Shown: one piece after another, positions 31,149 to 47,422 of the stretch
Layout: each line of letters opens with the position of its first letter
Numbering within the stretch: position 1 is the stretch's first letter
NCBI RefSeq assembly: GCF_964340395.1
Contig: NC_135551.1
Coordinates: 26,040,880-26,093,379 of the forward strand
DNA length: 52,500 nt
Reading direction: 5' to 3'
Source of the DNA: Glandiceps talaboti
Taxonomy: Eukaryota; Hemichordata; Enteropneusta; Spengelidae
Notes under the pieces: generated by a model
Databases searched by the model: none
What the model was told of the DNA's origin: nothing
The model's input: only the letters and a program-made list of their open reading frames with translations
Translations under genes and position numbers: made by a program

Positions 31149-32026
31149 CAGCTGTAAAATAATATTCAGTGTTCTATGAAGCATGTAAATAACGTGATTA
31201 TTGACATTACCATACAAAAACAATTGTAGAAATTACAAATATTGAGAGAAAATTACAATATGTACACAAAATATTCTCCTACATCTTATTGGTCAATTGA
31301 CAAATGATTGACAGTTAACGCTCCCGATCGATGAAATGATAGTCACTGAGCTCGAGCTTACAATAGCAGACGACACTTTTAAAGATAAGGTTCAACAATG
31401 CAAACGCATCAATCTTTGTCAAGCCTTGCAGCAATTATTTTAGCCTTTTTATTTTTAATTAGCATTATTGTGATCGTTGTGTTTGTTGGCCATGGCCCAC
31501 AGAAGAAATGTAAAAACCCGTTCCATGAAAGGTGGAATAGAGGTTCTGAGCGTGAGAAAACCGGGGTTGAAATAGCGAAATATGTACGGAAGGACTTTCG
31601 CAATGCCTTCGCTAGACTTGGAGTTCACAGGACAGCTAGTATCTGCACCAACTGCCTTCGTATGGCTGCAATGCGACGGGAATTTACGCAGCACTTCAAT
31701 AATGTTGCGGAGCGGAAAGTTCAGGTATGTACAAAAGAGGTTGTTTTTTATAACTCTGAGGGCGATGTATATAATGACCTCTCACGTTTGACCGATGACC
31801 TTGTGCTTCCAAGTTGCTGAACGACATAGCCTTTGTTGTGAACTGATAATATGTTGATACAGTTGATATCTGGATCCCACTTGCAATTTGCAGTCTGTCT
31901 CTGTGTTGTAACATACATGTAGTCAGAAATTTTCTTTGTACTGACCGAGCCTCGTCTCGTGCGGGATCCGGAGCAGTCCTGTTTGACGACCGTGGACGGG
32001 ACACAACTCTGACAAATAACAAATGT

Positions 32027-32202
32027 AGTCCTGCTTGTAATAATTGTGAACACTGACAAGAAACATTACAGACACTGTCAGAATTGAGTCCCGACTTATT
32101 CCGGTTGCAGGACTAACAAATTCAATGTCTCTAAACACGGAGCTGAGAACGAAAGGGACAATGTCAGCATTGAATCTCGACTTTCAAGTCTGCAAGCAGG
32201 AC
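32027..32202. repeat. diverged 86-bp tandem repeat with MITE-like ends
   Basis: Two units starting GACACTGTCAGAATTGAGTC (32071) and GACAATGTCAGCATTGAATC (32157) are offset by 86 bp. The block is framed by AGTCCTGCTTG and its inverse CAAGCAGGAC, the same terminal motif as the MITE at 39771. It lies in intron 1 of the decayed gene and may be an older internally duplicated relative. Confidence 0.4.
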
Positions 32203-33904
32203 GAGATTCGATGCAGCTGAGCAAACTAAGTTTACTTCTATATTCGTAGGAGCTTTTTTTGTAATGATGATTTGCTCGTGTAACAGTAAATCAAATATGT
32301 ATTATAGTTCTATAGACTTATGTTGACAGTCAGTGTATAGTTAGCAAGTGTAAAAACTTTATTGATGATCACTACATTTGTAGTTGTTTGACGACTCGTT
32401 TAATAATTGGAGACGCGGGGTGACACACCTACGAGTGGTATGTACTATTTTGTGTATTTCATTTGTGTGATATTTGGAATTGCTTTCTTCACAGGCTGAT
32501 CGCAAACGAAAGGAGACCCATGAAGAATCTCCAGCTACATGTATAGACATCGACTATATTCATGATATTACACAGTCACAGGTTAGTCATGATATAATTG
32601 GCTAAGTAAGGTCAGGCCGTTTACATTATATAAACAGCTAGAAATCCACATGTAGATTACAGGACATGCCTGTAACAGACCTCCTGCACCTCCTAAAACA
32701 GGGTATGTGAAAAAAGTGATGTTATATAGGGTCTATAAATCTGGTAAGATTTCATAGCTGTACTAATAGACATGTGACAGCTAGCATATTAGATGTAAAA
32801 TTATGACTATTGTGATCTGTTTGAAAAATTTCATGTACAAATGCAGTTACATGGTCTGTACATTTCTGTACATCTTCTCAGAGATGTTTTCACAGTATGA
32901 GTGATGTAACTGGTCTGTTGATATAAGTATGTATACTTATCAGTTTGTATTATCTAAGAATATGTACCAAACGATATATTAGTGTTTTAATTATAAACAG
33001 TGAAATGTTGATAAAATAAGATCTGCTAATACACTTGTATACACAATCCATGTATACAGTTATATCAACACAGATACAGCAACATGTAGAAAAAACATTA
33101 TACTCTAATAGAAAATGATCCATCCTTGATTTTTCAGTAGACTTTTGAATAACAATGACTATGTACATGTGTGTGGGAGTGCATAACACCCCAAAACGAA
33201 TATTTAGATTTGAAATGAGTTACTAGTACTTTTGTTTTAAAATACTAATACCCAACTAGCAGTAATTGTTAATTTCACTAATCCCATACTTCCAGTATCC
33301 AATTATCCATAGAGTGCATATATATTTCTTGATTCTCACTAAATTCCTAATTCATGGGTTGATTTTTGCTGTATGATTTATTTAGTGTCCAAGCAAAGGA
33401 TGTTCATCTATCCCAGGTCATATTACTCGTACAACACTCCAAAACCAAGCTATAGCTACGGTAACTCCAATTGATAGTCACACAAAGGTAAGATGCTATT
33501 TGTGTTGCATATTATTTAATATGTTACTTTATTGGCAATGGTAAAAATTTTAAAATTATACGAAATTTACATGATACAGTACACATTTGCTGAACATGTT
33601 CACAACAGTATTATATGTTGTTCTTATAATTGTAAAATTGAATAAATGAAATCTATGTAGTGTTTTTAAGTACTGCATTTATGATTGACGATGTACATTG
33701 TGTACTTCATTATTATGGATGGCTGATATAATATGCATGTATTTGTAACATCATGATATTAACAAATTCAATGAATTTTTTTTTTTTAAGTATAATGGTG
33801 TTGCAGATACAACTGTCGTATTTCTGAAGCAGCAAGAGGTGGTACACTTTGTCCTGAAACAAAGGCAAGTCACAGTTACTGCTGTACATTGCATATTTTA
33901 TTTT

Positions 33905-34007
33905 AACGAGTAAGCTCAGTTGGCAGGATCACGCTTGTTCGTATTCAGGGGATGTGGGTTCGACTCCTACATCCCTATATGTCTCACTTGTCTCTCCTCA
34001 TTTTTCA

Positions 34008-34038
<31 letters not shown>

Positions 34039-34057
34039 CATACATACATACATACAT
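33905..34057 (+). mobile_element. tRNA-derived SINE-like sequence with (ATAC)n tail
   Basis: TAAGCTCAGTTGGCAGGATC resembles a tRNA A box and GGGTTCGACTCC a B box, spaced as in a tRNA; the T-arm stem GTGGG/CCTAC can pair. The acceptor stem is not convincing, so it is not called a tRNA gene. A short linker and an (ATAC)n run (34010-34057) follow, the layout of a tRNA-derived SINE. It lies in the last intron of the decayed gene. Confidence 0.45.
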
Positions 34058-36616
34058 GTATAATCTTGAAGGACTGGTTTATGTAATTAGTTCCAATGTA
34101 TACATGAGCGAAAGATACACTGATATGAAAGCGATTACATGACATAAAAATGACATGAATATACCAATTTTCCATCACTTGAACATGTAACCTGTAACAC
34201 ATGTAACATGTAGCACATAGTCAGTAGACCGATTCAATAACATCATACATTTTGGTGTACACAGTACTACAGGCAATGATACCAAGCTATATTGTATGTT
34301 CCATTCATGTCTGCCATGTAGGTAGTTGTGACATAGTAACTAAGAGTCATTAAATGAAATGAAAGTATGCAACTTCTAGAGATTTAACAGTTTTGTATTT
34401 TACACTTATTTCAGATACCAGAATATGCTAACATGTACAACCTTGATGTTGTAGGCGAATACCAGCAACTAATTAGTGAGCTGAAAGATCAGGTAAAGTC
34501 CCTAATACAGGATGTAGATGAGTTAAGTGAAGAAGTGACTACTCTTAGAAATGAAAATAAGGACCTGTTAGAAGATAAAAATAAACTAGAAGATGACAAG
34601 GATGAATTACAAAAGAAATTAGACAATATGTATGAAACACAAAAACAGAGGATTGAGGCAGTCAAACAAATAGGTTTCATAGAAAATAAGAATGCCTATG
34701 AAGAAACAACAAAACTGACCAGGGATAAAGATAGAAGGAGCTTAGATAATCTAATAGATGTCAATTTAGTCAGTCACATAAATTCTAGAAATCCTGTTGT
34801 TGTCGCATTTATAAATGCAATAACAGCTAAACAGACAGAAAGTGGGATTGGTTTAATAGGGAATAGTGAATCAGTTAAATTAGAATTAAATGTGTAAATT
34901 GTGTAATTAAGTAATGCCACTGACATCTGTAGTGTATGTAATCACAGCCATCCAAAGGTTGAAAATAGAATTAAATGTGTAAATTGTGGTAACTTTGGTT
35001 TGAAAAGAAAGAGTAAAAAAGGTGTGGATACAAAGACATACAGGACAAAAAGCACTTGTGATGATAATACAATTTTATTTCATGAGTATACTGGCCACAC
35101 AGTGACTAATGAGGGAGGTACCCAACGGGTAGTAATGAAATATGAAGGAAAATCCCCAGACACTGAAAATGTACTTAACCAAGTTAGGAAGGCCAATATT
35201 AGTCTTGTAGACCCTATGTTTGTAAACCCATCTTCTCTGGAAGCTATTGTAATAATTCTTAGGGCAATAGGGAAACATGCAGGGATTCATAAATACTGCA
35301 ACGGTAAAGGAAAGAGGGAATGGACCATTGTAAGATGTGATGGCTTACCCCAGCACATCATAAGAATAAGCTATTCATAAGTATGGGGATGAGTTTGATT
35401 GGGTGGTTCTTCGCACTGGTCCAGGTCATGAAGAAATGAATATGATAAGATCTTTTGCAGAAATGTATTGGGAAATTATCTATTCAGAGTTTGGGAAGAC
35501 ACAGGGTTTTGTGACTGAGAAGGCTCAGCTTTTCTTTAAGAGATGTGGGGACCACCATCAAAGTTTTGATAATTTCTGTAAATTCCATGAAGCTATCTAT
35601 CAAGAGTTACTTTGGCCATATACGTGTGAGTCTCAAGTTCCATCACCTTATGACTTTTGGAATGGATAAGAAACAAAAGTAGTGATGAAACGATACAGTT
35701 TGTTTGGACAACAATGCTGCAACATTGCCTTGGAATTCATTTGTTCAGGAAGGGGGTCCGAAACAATGATACTAAACTTTTCAGAGCAGGGAGACAATTA
35801 TTTTCTCCAGTTTGGTTTGGACGTTGTCACCCAAAATACCAGGAAATAGAGTCATGGGATGAGTATGATAGATTGTGTTGGCCAGAGGCCCTAAGGGAGG
35901 TATTAGAACAATATGAATCTGTTTCTAGATCTGGAAAGCCAAATAAACACCAGGGTTTGGACTTTGTCCTTGAAGAATATAATAAATCAATCAAATCATG
36001 GATAGTGGGGACTCCTGACTATACTAAGTGGGAAAGGGTCATTCGCAACCATCACAGTCTTGTATGTCTCCGTAACACCACATTGATGGCACTAGGAATG
36101 AGAGTTGACAATTCATTTGATCGCAATCTTCCTCCATATGAAAACGATCTTGTTAACTTCAAAGTGGTGTTAAGGTCCAAGGCATATCTTACACCTAACC
36201 CAGGTAGAACAATTACCAATATTCATGGGGAGGATCTTGACATTGGTTTGCTAGATTTTAATAGCGAGGCAGGTATGAGAAGAATGAGATTTGTCACTCA
36301 GTATCTATGGGCCTCTAAGTTCCCTCAGAGAAGAGAACACGTCCCTGTAATTTTTGTTACTAAAGAAGAAAGGGCAAAATATAACAAACTAGAATCTAAA
36401 TCTGTGGCACAATTAAAGTGTGAAATGCAATCCTACTTGTCAGTGATGTCTCCAGAAAGAAGAATAGAGTGGGATAGTAAAGTAACTAGACTGAGTAAAA
36501 GTAGGGTTGTTAAATCAACATGGTTAAAACCTGTCACAGAAATCCAGGATGCAATAATTAATGAAGTGGGGGAAAGTGATGGTAATGTAGATGGTATTTC
36601 TGAGGATGACAAGTGA

Positions 36617-37234
36617 GACAAATATTTGTTAAAGTGAAGATTAAAATTATCCAGTGAAAATGTAACTATTTTGATGCTACAATGTGAAGTGTATCTTTTC
36701 ATGATTTCAAATATATATGTATAGACTCTGATAGTTTAAAAGATTAAAGTAGAAAAATTAAATTTAGATTACATTAGAGTTGGTTTCTATAATATTTAAT
36801 GCTAGATGTAAGTTTCACTGTTTATCTCAGCAATAACATTTTTGCATTGTCTTTTTCAGGTATGGTGTTTGGGGTTCCACCTTTCATATACGAATCATAA
36901 ATCTAAACATGGCTGATTTGGAGTAATTAATTCATAGAAATAATGAACTGTCAAGTTGCTCTCTACATCTTTATACAAATATACCAAAGTCAAAACAAGA
37001 CAAATGTCACTGTAGTACAAATTAACACATGACACTGTGTTGAATAATTTTGTTGTTGGTGTAGGTCTGAAATACCATTATTAAAATAATTGGATTGTTT
37101 TTAACATTTTCTGTCCATTTTATATTTGTAGACAACAAATAAGCATGGGGGCAAATTGACATTTCATGTAAAATTTCAAATTGAAATTGTCCAGTTATTA
37201 ATGGTAATGATGCATACATGTGTTTTTTATAAAA

Positions 37235-37266
<32 letters not shown>

Positions 37267-38634
37267 TACACACACACATGCATGCATGCACACAATACAT
37301 CTATTCAAGTAATTGGTTGAGTAGATAGCATATTCAGTAAGGAGTCAGTTGTTTTTTATCTGTAGCTTGTTTCACACATTTTTGGAGTTTTTATATATCC
37401 AACTGATTCTGGTAGTACCTTACAGCACTCCTACTGAAGGCTTACATACATGTTCATACTATGTATTGTATGTATGTATGTATGTATGTATGTATGTATG
37501 TATGTATGTATGTATGTATGTATGTATTATATGTAATACTTGTAAATGTTTCAATTCAGAAGTTTTATTTGAAAATAAAATTCATTGTATATCATAATTC
37601 ATCGTCTATCATTTTCATTCCCTTATAGATACATGCTTGCTTAGACATAATTTGATTGCAAGTTTGACTAGAAATAACGCCCAATTGTCCATCTAACCAT
37701 CCCTTACCACTCAACCATCTACCCATCAATACCTATTTAGCCCAAACTCCATTCCCCAAAATAGTAAATAATGACAAACCAGTAGTTAATTGTGACAACT
37801 GTGTATATAAACAGTTGAAGGTCTTAACACTACAAACAAGGAGTATGTGTAAAAAGAAATTAAGACATCAATTACAGTGTCCTTGCTAGTATTTCTCGTT
37901 TTCTCAGATAAGAGATAAAATATTGAATTAATGAAATAAGTGACACGAGTAATATATTGTGCAAGTGACATCAAAAAAGACAATTTATTGTTTGTCTTTT
38001 TGATATCATGTTAGAAAAGTGATGATGATCCCATCACACCAAACAAGTGAGAAATAAAGTAGTCTGTGACAAAAGTTATATCAATCAACATAATAGGGGT
38101 ATCAAAAGTACAATGACATGTTTTGCAAATTAAGTATATTGCCAAGTAGTGCTTCGGATTTGTTTTAGAAACAGCTGTAAGTTGAAAGACCAAAGCATAT
38201 CTCTTGTTAAATTAGAAATCATCATTAACACACCCACCTTAATTTTACACACATAACCAACCATTGAATCATAGAAATACATCACGTGACCAAGGTTTGC
38301 CTGAAGTCACAAACATGTACGTAATGATCTGTCAAACAAGTGATGATTGCCCCCCCCCCCTCCACGCCAAAACCAACGACATCAGCAAACACGAACTAGC
38401 TACAGTATAGTCTCTGTATGTCACAACGATAACGTAATACTATAAACATATGTGTTGTATCCTAATCAGCGTTTACTCAATAGCACACTGGTGACGGTAA
38501 TCTGTGTAGTTTACCTACCTGTGATGTATTCAAATCAAAATTCAAACTTCGAACTCTACACTAAGTTAACATTTTGTGAAAGTGCACAGAACAGCTTTCA
38601 TAACACCATGAAACCATGTAATTCACATTTCTAC

Positions 38635-38691
<57 letters not shown>

Positions 38692-38732
38692 TCACGCATT
38701 GATTACGGTAGTTCTCTTTTTGGAGGATGTGT
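36617..38732. other. space between the two convergent accessory genes
   Basis: (CA)n at 37217-37289, (TATG)n at 37470-37527, a C run at 38350-38360 and (CA)n at 38636-38687. No coding sequence is supported. Confidence 0.5.
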
Positions 38733-38748
38733 GGCCCTGAAAAGGGCC
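38733..38748 (-). terminator. replication-dependent histone-type mRNA 3' stem-loop
   Basis: Read on the minus strand this is GGCCCTTTTCAGGGCC, a perfect match to the 16-nt histone consensus GGYYYUHHUHARRRCC (6-bp stem, 4-nt loop). It begins 20 nt after the HIRAN stop codon, is preceded by AAAAC and followed by ACACA. About 9 nt further on is the purine-rich stretch CCAAAAAGAGAAC (38711-38723), which resembles the histone downstream element bound by U7 snRNP. By analogy with histone genes this would give a non-polyadenylated, S-phase-restricted transcript. That consequence is inferred; the motif and spacing are seen. Confidence 0.75.
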
Positions 38749-38768
38749 GTTTTGATTTGGTTTGGTGT

Positions 38769-39161
38769 CTAGGGGAACAAGACAGGAAAACTCTGGTTCA
38801 GGACTATGTCCTTTGCCCGAGTGACGTCCTCTGTCTTCACCATGAAGCCGGCCGTACACATCTGAACTTTACCATACCGCCGAGAATGGAAGAAACAACG
38901 GCCCTTTGGCTTCAAATAATACCGTCCATTTGAAGCTAGACGTGCATCAATCACTTTTGCTAGTAACTGAGCAGCGTCTCTCTTCAAATGGCCGAGTACT
39001 TTTTGATGTTGTTCCATTCCATTCTCGACGATACCGCAAGCATTCGGATCATGCACGTTATTCAGTTCATGGATGATGTTGTATCCTCTCCCTGGCGTTA
39101 GTTCCCCCGAATAATGGTGCATTCCCACAGCAATTACGTTTCTGATGATGACTTTCGGCAT
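38769..39161 (-). CDS. stand-alone HIRAN-domain protein
   Basis: This is an intronless 130-residue ORF starting MPKVII and ending in TAG. An in-frame ATG at 39218 would add 19 residues, but the MPKV start fits the promoter-like elements better. Residues 6 to about 70 match the HIRAN domain: VIAVGMHHYSG aligns with the HLTF-type VVGLRYYTG, HELNNVHDPNA with RDPNNPYDKNA, and VLGHLKRDAAQLLA with the VGH-L segment. In HLTF and RAD5 proteins HIRAN binds 3' single-stranded DNA ends; here it has no helicase or RING partner domain. Several DNA-contact positions differ (His-His for Arg-Tyr), so binding is uncertain. The gene is convergent with the decayed gene at 31398-36616. Its 3' end carries a histone-type stem-loop and its 5' flank an octamer and a CCAAT box. 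Confidence 0.72.
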   Translation of the reverse strand: MPKVIIRNVIAVGMHHYSGELTPGRGYNIIHELNNVHDPNACGIVENGMEQHQKVLGHLKRDAAQLLAKVIDARLASNGRYYLKPKGRCFFHSRRYGKVQMCTAGFMVKTEDVTRAKDIVLNQSFPVLFP

Positions 39162-39232
39162 CGTGATTAAAACTTTGTTGTGGTTTTGCTCTGGTTCAGC
39201 AGACGATAAGAAAAACAAAAGTAAGCGCGCCT

Positions 39233-39277
39233 ATTTGCATAACCTATGACCCAAACTTTCTGTGACGCTGATTGGTT
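39233..39277 (-). promoter_or_regulatory. histone-like promoter elements: octamer and CCAAT box
   Basis: On the minus strand, AACCAAT (39277-39271) is followed 26 nt later by the canonical octamer ATGCAAAT (39240-39233), which lies 71 nt before the MPKV start codon. CCAAT and octamer boxes in this order are typical of histone H2B-type promoters bound by NF-Y and Oct1. No TATA box is visible next to them. The assignment rests on motif matches only, but they sit upstream of a gene that also has a histone-type 3' end. Confidence 0.45.
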
Positions 39278-39350
39278 AAAATGAAGAGTAGAACGTACTA
39301 CTTAATATTCATGACTAATTCCTTATATGGCGATCGACTTGACTGATAAT
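39270..39350 (-). repeat. right inverted-repeat block flanking the two-gene accessory region
   Basis: Read on the minus strand: CAGTC, five bases, GATCGCCATATA (39346-39325), then TAGTCATGAATATT, then AACCAATCA. It matches 31051-31148 in inverted orientation with similar block spacing (69 nt here, 89 nt on the left). It overlaps the CCAAT box of the HIRAN gene promoter. Confidence 0.45.
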
Positions 39351-39770
39351 GTGGAGGTACACAGGGAAAATAGAACATATATGACGCACCATAGACAGGG
39401 GTATCACTCCTCTATTCATATTGATATCCGTGTGGTAAGTTGACGAAACGACTTAGATAAATAGCAGTTGTCTCCCCGAGAGCTCATTCAACCTGGAGCG
39501 AGCTTCGATTCATCTAACTTCATTCAAGTAAGTAGCTTAGATTTTGTAATTAACGAACTGTTTATAAAACCTGAGAGACCACTATAGAGAATTCGCTATA
39601 CACATGACTCGTACACAACGCGCAACGGAATCTATGTACCATGAACGTATTGGTCGATGAGCGTTTTCACAACCTTTCCTGCTGGCAGGTCTACATGTAT
39701 ATGAATGTAACGATAACCTCGAGGTTATATAACTGATATTCATCACTCTCAAATAAAGGTCTATACATTA

Positions 39771-39875
39771 TTAGTCCTGCTTGCATACGGAGTACTTAAG
39801 TCGTCCCTTCCTTCTCCGGGGTCATGTCAGTAATCTAGACCCGCGTACCCGTACACCGTCTGCAAGCAGGACTAA
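39771..39875. mobile_element. 105-bp Tc1/mariner-like MITE
   Basis: Termini TTAGTCCTGCTTGCA and TGCAAGCAGGACTAA are perfect 15-bp inverted repeats extending with two mismatches to about 24 bp. The element is bordered by TA on both sides, as expected for Tc1/mariner insertion. Related ends (AGTCCTGCTTG at 32027 and CAAGCAGGAC near 32193-32202) occur around a diverged tandem repeat in intron 1 of the decayed gene. Confidence 0.6.
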
Positions 39876-40317
39876 TATGTTACGTTCATTCATTCACAAC
39901 TGGAAGTGAAACTGGATAGCATGGGTCAATGTATATAGCTAACAATTGCGGTAGCGTGTCTATGCAGTGCCAAGTTGTGTCCGCAGTGCTAGTGTAGTGA
40001 CCTTAATAGGTTGGTGTAGGCCCTACACAATGTTAATAGATCTATCACGTTTGAACTAATCTTTTTGTTGATCTGTAACATATCATAGACAACCTCCTTT
40101 CACGAGTCGGCGACAAATATGTGTAACAAAGCCGTGCAAATTCTGTTGCATAATTGTACACCATGCAAACGCTCTGAAATGGCGCAGTGACCTAGATAAG
40201 TATGACACACGCACACATACAAATATGACTCAAGTCGTGACATGATAATACGTGTAAATTGATCAATTTTTAGCACAACTCAGCTGATAAGGTTCAGTAG
40301 AGATAGGCATGACAAAG

Positions 40318-40349
<32 letters not shown>

Positions 40350-40464
40350 CTGTCTATTTGTTTGTTTGTCCGTCTGTCTGTCTGTCTGTCTGTCTGCCTG
40401 TTTGTTTGTTTGTTTATTTGTTTGTCTGTCTGTCTGTCTGTCTTGTCTATTTGTTTCTTTGTCC

Positions 40465-40528
<64 letters not shown>

Positions 40529-40565
40529 GCCTGTTTCTTTGTTTGTTTATGTGTCTGTTTGTCCG

Positions 40566-40651
<86 letters not shown>

Positions 40652-41572
40652 CGTGTGTGTATGTGTGTGTGTGTAACCTATATCTCAAAACGTACTTGGT
40701 CAATGAGACTGAAACTTAGTGAGATGTTTCTAGAAGTGTTATTTTGCAGATTTTCTTCAAAATATTTTGACAGAATTGGACCTAGCAACCATGACCACGC
40801 CCTTAGCAACAACCAAACGGCAGTATATTTTGGTCAAATAACAACATCATCCGGTAAACATTCAAAAAAATATGCAAATACCCCTAGCAACCATGACCAC
40901 ACCTGTAGCAACGGCCAAACGATGGTGTATTTCACAAAGATAACAACAGGGATTCTTAGACAAGCGAACAAACATTCAAAACATGTATGCAAACATACCT
41001 AGCAACGGGACTATGCCCATAGCAACAGTCAAATGATCAGGTATATTGCAAAGACAACATCGGGATTCATAGACAAGTGAACGAACATTAAAAAAAATGT
41101 ATGCAAATATGTCTAGCAACATACATGACCACACCCATAGCAACAGCCAAATGATCGCGTATATGGCAAAGATAACAACAGGGTTGGATAGGCAACTGGA
41201 TAGTCATTCAGCAAATGAACACCTATACATGTACCTAGCATGTGTGTAAACTATTTTTAGAAACTGCAGTTGTGCTACGATGCCATTGGCACTATTTTCC
41301 TCTTCTGAATGAAATGCTTTACTGCAATCTAAAATGTCTACATTTCCACTATATGTTGTTGAAATGTAAAATATATTTGATATCTGAGGGGTACAATATT
41401 TTACAAATGTAGCAACAGACATAAATACAATAACACGTCATCACAGGCCCGGGTAAGGATGGTAAAATGCGGATAACATCGGGGGCTCACCAAAATGATG
41501 AATAAGTGGATACGAAGCAAATTTTGATACGCTTTCATTTTAAATGTCTGTTCTTTTGAATCAATTTTGTAG
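39876..41572. other. region upstream of gene E, with repeats
   Basis: A (TGTC)n/(ATCT)n/(GT)n microsatellite at 40317-40672, then four diverged tandem units at 40781-41230. No coding sequence is seen. The 5' non-coding exon of gene E may lie here. Confidence 0.5.
40781..41232 (+). repeat. 102-120-bp tandem repeat upstream of gene E
   Basis: Four diverged units start CTAGCAAC at about 40782, 40884, 40999 and 41113. Most contain two AGCAAC words and a GATAACAACAGGG-like core. AGCAAC equals an RFX X-box half-site, which may be coincidence. Confidence 0.8.
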
Positions 41573-41641
41573 GTGAAAGTTGCTGAAGTGCGTGCAGTCA
41601 TCTTGGATCTCGGTTTATATAGGTCACAATCGATTGACACC

Positions 41642-47422
<5,781 letters not shown>

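Larger units (their letters stand above)
31398..36616 (+). pseudogene. decayed multi-exon gene of an uncharacterised invertebrate protein family
   Basis: Supported coding pieces are 31398-31724, 32495-32581, 33386-33487 (all phase 0 with GT-AG edges) and a large terminal region 34415-36616. Visible in order: a hydrophobic N-terminal stretch; a Cys/His set (CKNPFH, later CTNC); a coiled coil at 34433-34720; a zinc-ribbon-like CSVC plus CVNC pair at 34928-34990; and a long conserved region containing GPGHEEMNM, DHHQSF and FVLEEYNKSIKSW. From memory, the last region resembles large multi-copy, functionally unknown proteins of cnidarians, echinoderms and molluscs. The frame is broken four ways: stops at 34895 and 34904, a frameshift near 35370 and another near 35656 in a T run. 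The hydrophobic start is T-rich and ends cccacag (31502), so it may instead be a pyrimidine tract with the real exon starting at 31503. No function is assigned. Confidence 0.6.

Noticed and set aside
31398-31502. Transmembrane anchor at the N-terminus of the uncharacterised gene
   Set aside because: The hydrophobic stretch is T-rich and ends in cccacag, so it may be a pyrimidine tract before an acceptor; not claimed as a membrane protein.
33791-33864. Cys-rich frame (CRYNCRISEAARGG) ending at a GCAAGT sequence as a possible extra exon with a GC donor
   Set aside because: No acceptor gives the right phase without a stop, so it was not added to the gene model.
38733-38748. A genuine histone gene at the stem-loop
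   Set aside because: No histone protein sequence is encoded on either side; the upstream ORF is a HIRAN domain.
38452-38933. Plus-strand frames overlapping the HIRAN gene
   Set aside because: One runs through a (CA)n repeat and the other is the antisense shadow of the HIRAN coding sequence.
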